From Entomortierella parvispora (Eukaryota; Mortierellomycota; Mortierellomycetes; Mortierellales; Mortierellaceae): a stretch of 64,000 bases of DNA. A program made the position numbers and the translations under genes. The stretch lies in contig OY752147.1 of NCBI GenBank assembly GCA_963573315.1, positions 186,001-250,000 on the forward strand, read 5' to 3'. The notes beneath the pieces were generated by a model. The model saw only the letters and a program-made list of their open reading frames with translations. It searched no databases and was not told where the DNA came from. Positions 47,511-57,214 of this stretch are shown here, piece by piece (the first letter of the stretch is position 1; the number at the start of each line of letters is the position of its first letter).

Positions 47511-49358
47511 TTATTGCAATCCAGATTCATAAGGTCCTTTCAAAAGAGCCATTGTTTCGTCATTATCCAGCGCAACATACATTAATTGTTCCAGTCGGAA
47601 CCAGTGCTTCAACACCCATCGTGCCTCGGCCGTTTTCCACCTGATCTGTCGAGGATCCCAGACCAATGCCGGAACTCTCAAACATCTCATCCAGCGGAGT
47701 GACCTCAGTTGATCCAGACATCCTCCTTTCTCCAGCGTCAATTGAAGAGGCAAGATCTCCGCATCTTGGTACAGTCTGCGGTTCCTCAAGTCCAAAGCTT
47801 CGAGCCGATTCAATTTCAAGAGTTGATTCAGGAGTCTTGCATGGGGCAATCTTTGCTTGTCTTTCTTGATCTCACTCCTGCTCTTGGTATCAACCATCGC
47901 TACTGACAGGTCGCGTAATCCATCACAGGCCCAAGACCGAGGGTTCTGTATCAAGTTTGCTTCCATGACATGTCCCGCCTCGAACATCTCCAGACTTGGC
48001 ATTTCACAAAGGATCTCGTGCACCAATGCCCCATCCATCTGCAGACATTTCCCCAAATTCAACACCGTCAGCGTTTTCCGAAATTGGGGTCCTTGGTCCC
48101 ACATGGCTTTCCAAGACGATCGGTCAAAGCTCGACTTGTGTAGGTCCAACTCCTTTAACCTCGTCAAGGACATGAGAAGGCACTCAAAATCCAAAAGCCG
48201 AAAATCTGACGCGCCAAAACTCAAGGACACGAGGCGCTCCTGCTGTTTTTTGGAGAATTCTCCTGATCGAATTGCAGACGCGAGCAACGCCATAGGTCTC
48301 TCGGCTGGGTCCAAAGTTCGACAGTTTTCCCACACCAATCGAGTAAGGCGAGGACTCTTCAAGATCAAGAGAAGTTGGAGTTGCGTCCGAAGAGAATCCC
48401 CCGCTCCTGGGTTGCACATCTCCAGGACGCGAAGATTACTTTGTGTCGCACAGGCTCTGAAGAATGTGAGGGCCGCCTGCTCTTCCTTGTCAGGGAATGA
48501 CTGATAGGGGAGATTCGTCCAGAGTTCATGAACTACCAAGATCTGTAAACGCGACCACAGGGATTCATACTGATCTACCCAGCCTTGCAAAGAGCCCATA
48601 GGCCAATGACCCAGCTTGAGTCGTTCCAAACGAGAGAACGTCTCCAGAGTTTCTAAAACTGCAGGTTTGTTACTCTGACCATCTGTGTAACAGCTGATGG
48701 TCAGGTCTCTGACTGTAGACCGATGTCTCCACAGAAGCGGAACCAAGGAAGGATCGTTGTCGAAAGCTCCGTCGTCATCTCCTTGATCCAGATGCAAGAC
48801 TGAAAGGTTAGGGCAAGTTAGCTCGGAAAACTTGAACCTCGGCTCTAGTATCTGGATTCCGCGGTTGAGAGGATGTTGGTGATCTGGCTGACCGGTTGCG
48901 GTGGGATTGATTCGATGGAAGAAGGTCGAGAGGTCTTGAAAGCCATCTGCCGAGATCTTTAAGCTCATGATCAAAGGGGCATGGACATGGAGGGATTGCA
49001 AGTCAGGGCCACAGGGGTTGGCATTGTTACATCCACCATATCCACTGTCATTGCAGTAGAGGGAAATGGAGCGCCATCGGAGAGGGAGGAAGGTGTGGTA
49101 CCAGACTCGGCAAACGAGAAGACAGCACTCCAGAGAGCTGATGTCGAGGAAATATCCAATCAGCAGGAGAAGCTCTGGGATGGCAAAGGGCCTGGAGGGC
49201 AATTGGAACGTCTTCGGAAACAGCAACCGAAGAGGGAGTTGTGACGGCGGGGATGTTGATGGTGATGGCGATGGTAATGATGATGATGGATCCGGGTGTG
49301 TCATGAGGTGGAATGAGTGGGACGGATTGAATGGACAATTGAGCAGCGAAACGTCCAT
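47511..49358 (-). CDS. F-box/LRR protein, 615 aa
   Basis: F-box proteins link a substrate to an SCF ubiquitin ligase through Skp1. The single exon encodes 615 residues. After a Ser/Pro-rich start (to about 45), the F-box is at about 57-100 (FAIPELLLLIGYFLDISSLECC, VCRVWYHTFLPLRW). The rest is a series of irregular leucine-rich repeats (LRVLEM, LKELDLHKS, LTVLNLGKC, LEALDLRN) typical of expanded fungal F-box families. Either of two Met residues near the start (49358, or about 49304) could initiate. It lies in the accessory block between the Crinkler copies, and its F-box end is the apparent source type of the two relics found upstream of Crinkler copies 1 and 2. Substrate unknown. Confidence 0.8.
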   Translation of the reverse strand: MDVSLLNCPFNPSHSFHLMTHPDPSSSLPSPSPSTSPPSQLPLRLLFPKTFQLPSRPFAIPELLLLIGYFLDISSLECCLLVCRVWYHTFLPLRWRSISLYCNDSGYGGCNNANPCGPDLQSLHVHAPLIMSLKISADGFQDLSTFFHRINPTATGQPDHQHPLNRGIQILEPRFKFSELTCPNLSVLHLDQGDDDGAFDNDPSLVPLLWRHRSTVRDLTISCYTDGQSNKPAVLETLETFSRLERLKLGHWPMGSLQGWVDQYESLWSRLQILVVHELWTNLPYQSFPDKEEQAALTFFRACATQSNLRVLEMCNPGAGDSLRTQLQLLLILKSPRLTRLVWENCRTLDPAERPMALLASAIRSGEFSKKQQERLVSLSFGASDFRLLDFECLLMSLTRLKELDLHKSSFDRSSWKAMWDQGPQFRKTLTVLNLGKCLQMDGALVHEILCEMPSLEMFEAGHVMEANLIQNPRSWACDGLRDLSVAMVDTKSRSEIKKDKQRLPHARLLNQLLKLNRLEALDLRNRRLYQDAEILPLQLTLEKGGCLDQLRSLRWMRCLRVPALVWDPRQIRWKTAEARWVLKHWFRLEQLMYVALDNDETMALLKGPYESGLQ

Positions 49359-50363
49359 CCCAAGGATCGTGAACGGTGCTCAGTTGGAAGGAAGAGAGCA
49401 CAGAAAGCAAGCAAAGGAAGGAAGGAAAAGAGAGCACAAACAACGCTGTGCAACTGGGTTTGTTTGCTAAAACTTACCCCGCAAAAAACCTGATCTTTGC
49501 GCTCTTTCCACCTTCGTCCGCTGTCTTTCAACTTTCACCTTTCACTCGTTCACATGCCCTGACTAAAGCATCAGACTTTGTCCTGGAACTTGACTGTGCG
49601 CATCGTCATCTCTAGTTCTTTCTCACTTACAATCTCACAGAAACACCGGATTTCCCGCGTCTTTTCTTCTTGGACCGCTTTTCATCGATGCCTTGCAGCC
49701 GGCCATTCTTAAAGTCCCTAGTTCCACTTTTTTCGATACCTGTGTTCCACGGATCCACCCTTGTCCTGCTACAAATCCTTTCAAAAATTGGAGTTCAAAG
49801 GGGACTTTTCTGATTTCCCAAGGTACACCCACTTGCAGATGGAATGGACTGATCTCGATATATCAGCTTGCAGTGTAGCAGATGTTGAGGAGCATCATAC
49901 ATTCCACCATATCTCTGCTGTCACTCTGGCTGTCACACAATGTGCATTCCTTGAGAAAGATCTCCTGGCACAGCCTCGTGTGGGAATGTGGGAATGTAAT
50001 AGTCTGTATGAACAGCGAAACTCTTTCCCGCTCGACAAGATTTGGGGTGACTGCAACCAACACATCCTCCTTGTCACCATGTAGTCCTGTAAATCTATAT
50101 ACTCCATACATTTCAACCTAGCGCCAGGTTACCACCATTTAATGACATTTCAAAGGTGCTTGTTGGGTGGCTATGGCACACTCCACTTGCAAAATTGCGA
50201 TCCAAAAATTACACGGCGGCTGAAGAGTGATAGATAGCGTATCATTCGCATGGACATAGGTTAAACTATAGCATTCGAACTAGGACGCGTTTTATTCTCA
50301 CTCTGTGACAACGCACTGCCTGCAGCTGCTGTTGTTTTATGCTAATAAGCTACGCTGTGTATT
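49359..50363. other. gap holding a possible LRR-end fragment
   Basis: The plus frame at about 49761-50084 encodes roughly 107 residues (with LEFKGDFSDFPRYTHLQMEW) that could be the end of an F-box/LRR-type protein, but no start or upstream exon is found, and other frames on both strands are also open across it. I treat it as an unassigned fragment. The 3' end of the RNase gene borders it on the right. Confidence 0.25.
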
Positions 50364-51752
50364 TTAAGCACAGTGAGTGGAGGTTTGGGTATCACTGTAG
50401 CAGACAAGACCCTTCTTGCACTGGTTCAAGTTCCAGGTGCCTGAGTTGCACTTGGAGTATTGGTTGGCTATTTGAACAAAAGATGACGAGATGAGAGATT
50501 AATACAGCAATACAAGTGAGGACGCGAGTATAAGGAGCTAGCACGACAGGGGTCTTACAAGAACCTGAGCTGACACAGACAGTGGCACCGTTGGTGGAGC
50601 AAGAGCCCGACTGACGACCGCTTGGAAGACCAGATCCAGATCCAGATCCAGATCCAGATCCAGAGCCGGAAGTGGGGGTGGGGGCTGACGCCTCGGTGGT
50701 AGTTTGGGTGGTGCCGGTGGTGCCTGTAGTAGTGGTTGGGGGGATTGTGACCGGGGATCCAGACCTGTTGTGAAGTGGGTTATCATGTTAGAGCCGTTTT
50801 ATTTTTTTTATAATGGAGGAAGAAGGAAAGGGGGGGGAGAGATCGTTTACTTTTCGGGGTAAGAGATGGAGCCGCTGCACGAACCCTTGGAGAGGGCGTT
50901 GCCAAGGACGTATTGGTTTTGGTTCTGGACATTAAAGGTCAACCAGATCTGACGATTTCAGCAGGTTGTTGAGATCACGATAAAAAAAAAAAAAAAAAAA
51001 AGAGCGTCAGAAGCTTTTGTTTCCCAGGAGTACGATCCAAGAATTAAGCCAGAACTTCTACGCGTGTTTTCTATTTGCTTCATTCTTACCTCGCTCAAAG
51101 CGCCGGACTCGCAGTTAATCTCTGCGTCCACTCCAAAAGCCGATTGGATTGCCGCGTGCATGTCGTCCACATTGGGGTTCGAGCCGGGGGTGATGCCGGC
51201 GTTAGAGAGAGCAGTGTACAGATCGTACTGCTGTCTCAATCCCAAGGCAGTGCTAAAGAAAGTGTACACGTCCTCGTCTTGGACCCAGTCCGGATGACAG
51301 GAAGGAGCCAAGGTCGAGATACAAGTTGCGTGCTTGGACCATTCGTGAGACCAAAACGAGTTGTTGTCACCGGTGTAGGAACCCCAGTACGTGTTCATGT
51401 CATCCATGATGGAGGCACCAGGACCGGAGTAGTTCTCGAGGCGAGTCTGGATATCGGTGTAGACACGCGAAGAATCGCATCCGTCGGATGGACCGTCACC
51501 ACCGCTGCAAGTATCGGGCCACAAACCGTGCATCGTGAATTGGTTCGAGGGTCCCAAGCTAGTGTACCATTGCTGGACCAAGAGAAGAGTGCCCATTGTG
51601 GGCAAGCAGCAGCTATCCACACCGGAGGAAGCAGAGGAACAGGAGAGGACATTGGAAGGGCAAGTGGCCTGGCGCGCTTGGAGCAATGGATGGGCAGAGG
51701 TCAAAGACAAGGCGGCAAGAGCCACAGAGGCGGCGATGGTCATGAACTTCAT
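50364..51752 (-). CDS. secreted RNase T2 with Ser-Gly linker and Cys-rich C-terminal domain, 356 aa
   Basis: RNase T2 enzymes are secreted or vacuolar acid endoribonucleases that cut RNA through 2',3'-cyclic phosphates. Exons 51752-51090, 50948-50851, 50764-50559 and 50467-50364 join in frame. The start [20 protein letters not shown] is a signal peptide; a further upstream in-frame Met (51839) would disrupt it. Both catalytic motifs are present: FTMHGLWPD (about 72-80, His75) and [13 protein letters not shown] (about 132-144, His136, Glu137, His141). Cys residues fit the family's disulfides. After the catalytic domain come a Thr/Pro-rich stretch and five Ser-Gly pairs encoded by TCTGGA repeats, then a small domain with six or more Cys spread over exons 3 and 4, which may bind a cell wall or carbohydrate. 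Both extensions are absent from minimal RNases. Confidence 0.87.
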
Positions 51753-51845
51753 TGTTGATGGAGTAGGTGGTGACAAAAGACAGGGAAAGAGAGAAATGGC
51801 GTGGGATGAGTTGAAAAAGAAGGAATGTTTGCCGAACAAAGGGTC

Positions 51846-51855
51846 CTATTTAAAT
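51846..51855 (-). promoter_or_regulatory. possible TATA box of the RNase T2 gene
   Basis: The palindromic TATTTAAATA lies about 95 bases upstream of the RNase ATG, a usual distance for a fungal TATA box. Strand follows the gene. Confidence 0.35.
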
Positions 51856-51899
51856 AAGACGGAAGAGGGAGGACAAGGCAATGGTACAAAAGAGAGACA

Positions 51900-53440
51900 T
51901 GCCCAAGGATCACAAGGGTTTGCAGCCTAACTTCCAATGTTCTCAATTTTTGGGTGATCGAGGATCGCGCGGAACCCCTCCTTTCCACCAGCCATCGACT
52001 AGTGGATTATTGGGAACCAGGAAGAGTCCAAAGGGAAGAGTGCTCTCAAAATCAATAAAAAAAAATCCGCGAAGAATATCAACAAGGAGGCCATTCCACT
52101 AACACACAGTGACGGAGGATTGAGGACGGTAGGTTGGACATTGTGATTCGAGGGAAGGACTAGACCGCGTGGGATTATCAAATGCTTGCGGAGGGCTGTC
52201 GGTCATCCCACAGAACAATAGCAGAACAAGGGGGGAGCTAGACTAAATGCAATTGGCAGTGGGAAACAACAAAACGAAAACGGCTCTCGTGCATGCAGGG
52301 ACCACTTATTTGTTGTTCATGGGAACGGCGTTGGGGAGTAAACTGTTCGGAAAAAGGCCCATCCAATGCAGGAGCTGACCTTGATCATCCCTTGCATTTG
52401 TCCTCGTGTTGTGGCCCTAGAGGGTGAGCAGCTAGAGTCCATCCACCAATGTCCGCCCCTGCACGGTGACAAACACGCGGGTTTGATTTGGTGGTAGTCT
52501 TGCAGCCCCTGTTTCCTGTTGAGCCCATGCTCGATTGCATCTCCTGCTGCACGCACTCAAAGCCCAGCTGCCAAACAATGTCCATTTAGAGACACACATG
52601 CTTTTGGACACAAGGATGGACGGCTATTTCCTTGATCATTTTTTTCTCCTTGTCCGCTTCTTCTGTACCTTGTCAATGGTACATGCATGGCCCTTGGCGG
52701 GCACAGTTTATCCTATCAGACCTCGATTGTCCTCCACACACGATTGAGAGTGTAACCACACTGGTCGTTCAAGCGACCGTGAGAACTGGATGGGCTATGA
52801 CAATCTGCCAACGAGAGGGGAGTAGATCACGACCCGAGGAGACACAAAAGCCAATTGGATGGTTCTGTCTGTCTTTGTCATCAAGAACAGGGCCTCCTGC
52901 GAGGATCTGAAATCCGCCTCTCTTCCCAGCAGTGTCACGAATTCAAGAGCTAGGAATGACTCGCCATAAAACGAATGGCTCAACTGCGAGCGCACACGTT
53001 CGAATCCACGCGCCGAGAGAGAGAAAAAAAGGGACACGGACACGATCGGCCAACTTCCTGGCCCTGTGTCGCACGTGCAAAATTGGGAAGTGGCTTGGCC
53101 AAATGAAACAACCCTTGCACTGCTTGCGAGACATGTGAGGCGCATGTCCCTGCTCGCTGGGATGAGCAGAGTCAGTGGAGAATGTTCATTGGCCATCGAC
53201 CTCTTCGATGTCTCATTTGTCTCAGCGGCAGCGTCTCGATCCCGGATTGCCATCCTGTAACCCGTCGTGAGCTCATTACCTTCCTTGCACTTGACCGGCT
53301 GTGCCTTTCTTCTAAAGACGACCCTCAATATTCAGGCAGGGCTGAAAAGTAAGCGGCCAGAGACGCGTTCTGTCTTCCACTTTCCGCCTCGCTGTCGCTG
53401 ACCTTAAATGCCTCTTCTTTTTGGCCAAACTTACAGCAAG
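51900..53440. other. 1.5 kb region without a recognised gene
   Basis: Short frames occur on both strands, but none shows a family pattern or consistent codon use, and several overlap each other. I see no repeat of the flanking elements here. Confidence 0.35.
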
Positions 53441-53441
53441 C

Positions 53442-54546
53442 TCAACATGGACGAGCCCAAACCTTGTACGGAAGATACCAAAGGACAGCAGCAGCGGACC
53501 AAGCCCTCCACCAGCGCAGTTATTCGAAGTAACGAGCGCCGCTGCCCATTCACTTCCGCTTGTCTCCTTCAACCGGCTTCCTAGCACACTTCAGTTGTGG
53601 ACAGCTGAAACGCGTTCAAGTCGGCTGTCGTCAGCTGTAGCACAAAAGAATCTGCATACACAGTGATGGCTTCGACTCTACTATACACACTTAACTTGTC
53701 CAGGATAGTATTCAACTCGACTGGAAAGAGGAAATCTACCCGACATTATGAATTCGGTGGCGGAAGAGCTCCTTCAGCAAACTACCGAAGATCGAGATTC
53801 CATCCGAGAGATTGTGTTGTCGGCCCAATACTGGATAGGAAGCGTCACTGCGATCTTGTCAAGTCCTTTACTCGCATTATTTTCGGCTTGGTGCAACTGT
53901 TTCGATATGTACTAGCGGACTCTCCCGCACCATATGTCTTGACTCGTCTCATTCGGACAATCATTCAGAAACTGGAGACTTCAACTCTAAGACGACGATT
54001 TTCGGCTGCTGCAGCGGATCCTGATCGAGATTAGGAACGTGGTCCACTTTCCAGAATATTTTCCGCCTTTCGACCTCACAGAGAATCATTCTCTCATAAA
54101 GATGCAGGCAAAATATGTTAAGCAGCCCCTTCTCCCATTTCCTCGCGAATGGTCTTGACAACAACCACGGATCGCGCTGAGTTTTCGAGTCGACAAAGGA
54201 AGATTTTGGATCAAGTAGCCGACTACGACGGTTTCGGATGTACAGGAAGCGGAAAGTTACGCCAGGGATCACCTGTCTTCAATGAGCCAACTCCTTGAGG
54301 AGATTGCCGCTGATCCAACTCGGGGCAGCGACGCCTGCATCCAAGTCACTCCAACCTTGCATGGATTTGTCGATCCGATAATAATTCTGGAACTTCCGAT
54401 GTTTTCAGGGCTACTCAGAGCTAAGAACATGTTGAAAGGTATACCCAGGCTAGGACCCCAGACACTCAGTCCAACTGCGTTTACCAGTGCAAAGCGAACG
54501 TTCATTTCTCACTCTCCCCCCTTACCCGCATTCCCCGTGCTTCTTT
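53442..54546 (+). pseudogene. unidentified coding remnants on the plus strand
   Basis: Protein-like text recurs in changing frames: near 53442 (MDEPKPCTEDTKGQQQR), about 53751-53915 (MNSVAEELLQQTTEDRDSIR and a hydrophobic run), about 54018-54148 (LIEIRNVVHFPEYFPPFDL, ending in a stop) and 54282-54548 (MSQLLEEIAADPTRG). A TGSGK string occurs at about 54243, but it lies outside a recognisable ATPase context. Some pieces could be exons of one gene, but I could not find a consistent chain. No family named. It ends about 25 bases before a solo element end at 54572. Confidence 0.3.
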
Positions 54547-54571
54547 AACACTTCGAAGATATGAGCGTGTT

Positions 54572-54626
54572 AGTTTGTTCGAATAAAAGAGAGAAAACAG
54601 GTTTTATTTTGATAGAGGGCTTTGAG
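54572..54626. repeat. solo end of the palindromic element, 3' of Crinkler copy 2
   Basis: The sequence AGTTTGTTCGAATAAAAGAG, followed by GAGAAAAC and TTTGATAGAGGGCTTTGAG, matches the left ends of elements A (39908) and B (57215) in the same orientation. No arm follows: the matching stops and the DNA continues into the 3' flank of copy 2, which starts 40 bases further on. Confidence 0.7.
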
Positions 54627-54668
54627 ATAATCAGGCGATGGCCTATCGACACTCCGATGGTTGTGGCC

Positions 54669-56634
54669 CTATGGCCAAGGTATGCTGTCAAGCAACTCTT
54701 CCAGTTCTAATGCCTCGCACTCCAGGGCCACTCTGGACCGCGTCATTGTAGCCAATCCAAAGTCGATGAAAAAGAATTGAGAATTCTCGTCATCGCGGTC
54801 CACAACAATGTTGTACTCGCTAATGTCTCCATGTAATACGCCCAGGCGATGGATAGACCACAGAGCTTTGCGGATCTTGTTTCGATCTGAAGAATCCAAA
54901 TGTTCCTCGCCGAGGTCATTTCCTACAAACTCAGTAGCCAGGACCATCTCCATTCCATTCAGGATCCCGGCCATCTTCATTCGCGGAATATAGCGCCCTT
55001 GAAGTGTCTTCAAGACCCGGTAGATCCTTTCTTCGTTCTCAAGATCACGAACAACCAACCGTTGACTCCACAAGTCTGCTTTCTTGACCACCACATCCAA
55101 GTCTTTCCATGTGGCGTGGAAAGTGCGAGCTGCTTCGCCTTGTGAGAGAAGCTCCATACTTTTGAACGCAGGGATAGTGACCTGCTCTTGTTCCAAGTAC
55201 CCTTGCGTTGTCCTGATCCATCGCGTTGTCCTGGTCCTTTGATGTATCTTAAATCCCTGCTGTATCTTGGCACTTTGTCGAACCCGGTATCTAGGTGACC
55301 CCACAGTGTGCATTAGCTAGCTAGAGCAAATTTGCGATGGCTATAGGGATCTTTGTTGGCTTTACCTTCTCGGGAACAAAACCCTAGTCTTCCTCCTAAC
55401 CCTGTTGAGATCTTTGTTGATTTGTTTCATGGTACGCACAAGGTGAGCTGTAGTATTGTCGGAAATATCCATTTGTCCATTGATTGATGCTGTCCTGATC
55501 AGCCACAGGTAACACTGAAGCAATGTAGGCTCAACGCCGTTGAAGGAAATTGTCGGGGAGACGAGCAATTCGTCATCATTTTCTCCGTCAATTTTGACAA
55601 ACCAGGTCTGGGTGTATGTTGACAGCACCCCGTAGCGATATCCATTATGTTTCAGGTATCCGTAGAGCTGGTTCAGGGACTGAGCGGGACCTTGAACTTC
55701 TGAATCTCGTTCACGGTATGCATCACGGAAGCTCACACCATCGGCCAAATGCAGGACATCTGTCATTTTGATTTCGATCGGGAATATCACTCTCGAAATG
55801 CCATCGGCTCCAACGCAACTGCAATCCAGGTCAGGAATGCCATATAGAAAACCAGAACTTGTTTGAGTAGTCGCAAATGGCGGTAAACATTTCACAGATC
55901 CTACGTTCTCTTTGAACATGGTACGCAGGTCAACTTCACCTATGATCTGTGTGACGTAGGGAGCCGGGGTTGAGTATAGTGCCTGGCCCGCAAGTGGCAT
56001 TCTGTTCACAGACGGAAGAAACGCAATCCACGAGCTCACCGCATGGGGAGTCAAGGAGTATCTTCGCGTAGTGTCTGCACGAGCACCGGGGCTCCCCTGG
56101 GTGACATTATTGACACCGTCCAAAGGAAGTGCCACAAACTCCCTCTCTGACAAAAGATCTATGGTTGGGACAAAGGACGAAACAAAGACAGATGTAAACA
56201 AACATGAAAGTGGAGGGCTGACAGCGGTTGATGACAAAGAACAAGAACCATTCAACGGAGGGTGTTGGAGAAAGAACGCAGTTTTCATGTTTCACAATAT
56301 CGGCGATGTCCACAATCCACAAACCTTGCCACCTAACGACGATGTGGATAAAGCCTTGTGCTGCACCTTGATGGAATAGTTGTTGGAGAGACTGCGCCGG
56401 ATTGAGATCGTTTCCATCATTGAGGACTCTGAAAAGATGATGAAACTGCCCCATGGATGCTGCGATGGGGATGTTGGCTTGCCAGATGGTGAGGCTTGTT
56501 GCAAGTGATAAGCGCCCCATCGCAATGTTGATGGCATTCTTGAGTTGAGCAATGTTATTTGTAGATGGGACGTTGATTGAGAAGGTAGATACACGATCAT
56601 AGAGGACGACGCAGTTCAGAAGGAGGTTGGACAT
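54669..56634 (-). CDS. Crinkler-type effector copy 2, inverted duplicate of copy 1, 574 aa
   Basis: Exons 56634-56325, 56158-55366 and 55290-54669 have exactly the same lengths (310, 793 and 622) and phases as those of copy 1. Header, nuclease-like residues (GEVD, IPDLDC, FPIEIK) and kinase motifs (HGDISEYN, DFG) are all kept, so it looks intact. The kinase exon differs from copy 1 at only about two residues over 214, while the header differs at more than twenty of 103. The gene lies with its 3' end next to a solo element end (54572) and its 5' flank next to element B (57215). Function and cell location are as for copy 1 and equally uncertain. Confidence 0.8.
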
Positions 56635-57100
56635 GGCTGGAGGGTTGTGGATAGCGTCAAGGCTGAGTGAGTATAAGGGCTGATGAAGGGAAGGAGTAGT
56701 GGAGGGAAAAGGCAGCGATGGGGAAGAGAGAGAGAAGAGGAAACAGCATGGTTAACGTGTCCTGCGTTGGGAAAAAGGCCTGGTCAGCAATCTCAGGGGA
56801 AGGTCCATGCACAGTTAACACACACCTGTCTCATTCCTTCAGTGATTCCATCGTCATGCACGTACTTTATCATCATGCGGGCCGCTGCACAACCTCTGCT
56901 CATCCTAGAGGTCCTACTCTCCATGTACACGTTCTTGAATCATTCTTCCTTGACAGCATGTGTTCAGGTGTGCCGGGGATGGCACCAGACACTTCTTCCT
57001 TTACCATGGAGCGCCATCAAGGTTCAGTAGAACGCATCATGTTTTCTCTTTCCCGTCACTCATCCATCGGTGTCTAAGCACACAAAGCAAACGACCTACC
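56635..57100. repeat. upstream flank shared (inverted) with Crinkler copy 1
   Basis: These about 450 bases are the reverse complement of about 44090-44535, with shared CCTGCGTTGGGAAAAAGGCC and GGTCCATGCACAGTT strings. The duplicated segment thus covers gene and promoter of both copies. It probably holds the promoter of copy 2. Confidence 0.7.
56883..57030 (+). pseudogene. relic of an F-box gene 5' end upstream of Crinkler copy 2
   Basis: The plus strand reads LLILEVLLSMYTFLNHSSLT, VCRGWHQTLLPLPWSAIKVQ and a stop at about 57030. This is an F-box pattern like that of the intact gene (47511-49358) but cut off after about 45 residues. Unlike the copy-1 relic it has kept the WHQTLLPLPW segment in frame. 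It points away from the Crinkler gene. Confidence 0.65.
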
Positions 57101-57214
57101 GCTCACTAGTCCTCTACTGCATCCACATCACTAGCATTTGAGAGTGGGCCTGCTTGGTTCGCCCATCATTTTTACAAATGGGTCGATTCAGAAAGCTCTC
57201 ACGAGCATCTCATT

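Noticed and set aside
54235..54260. A TGSGK string resembling a Walker A motif
   Set aside because: The frame around it is short, lacks other ATPase motifs and ends soon after, so a chance match is more likely.
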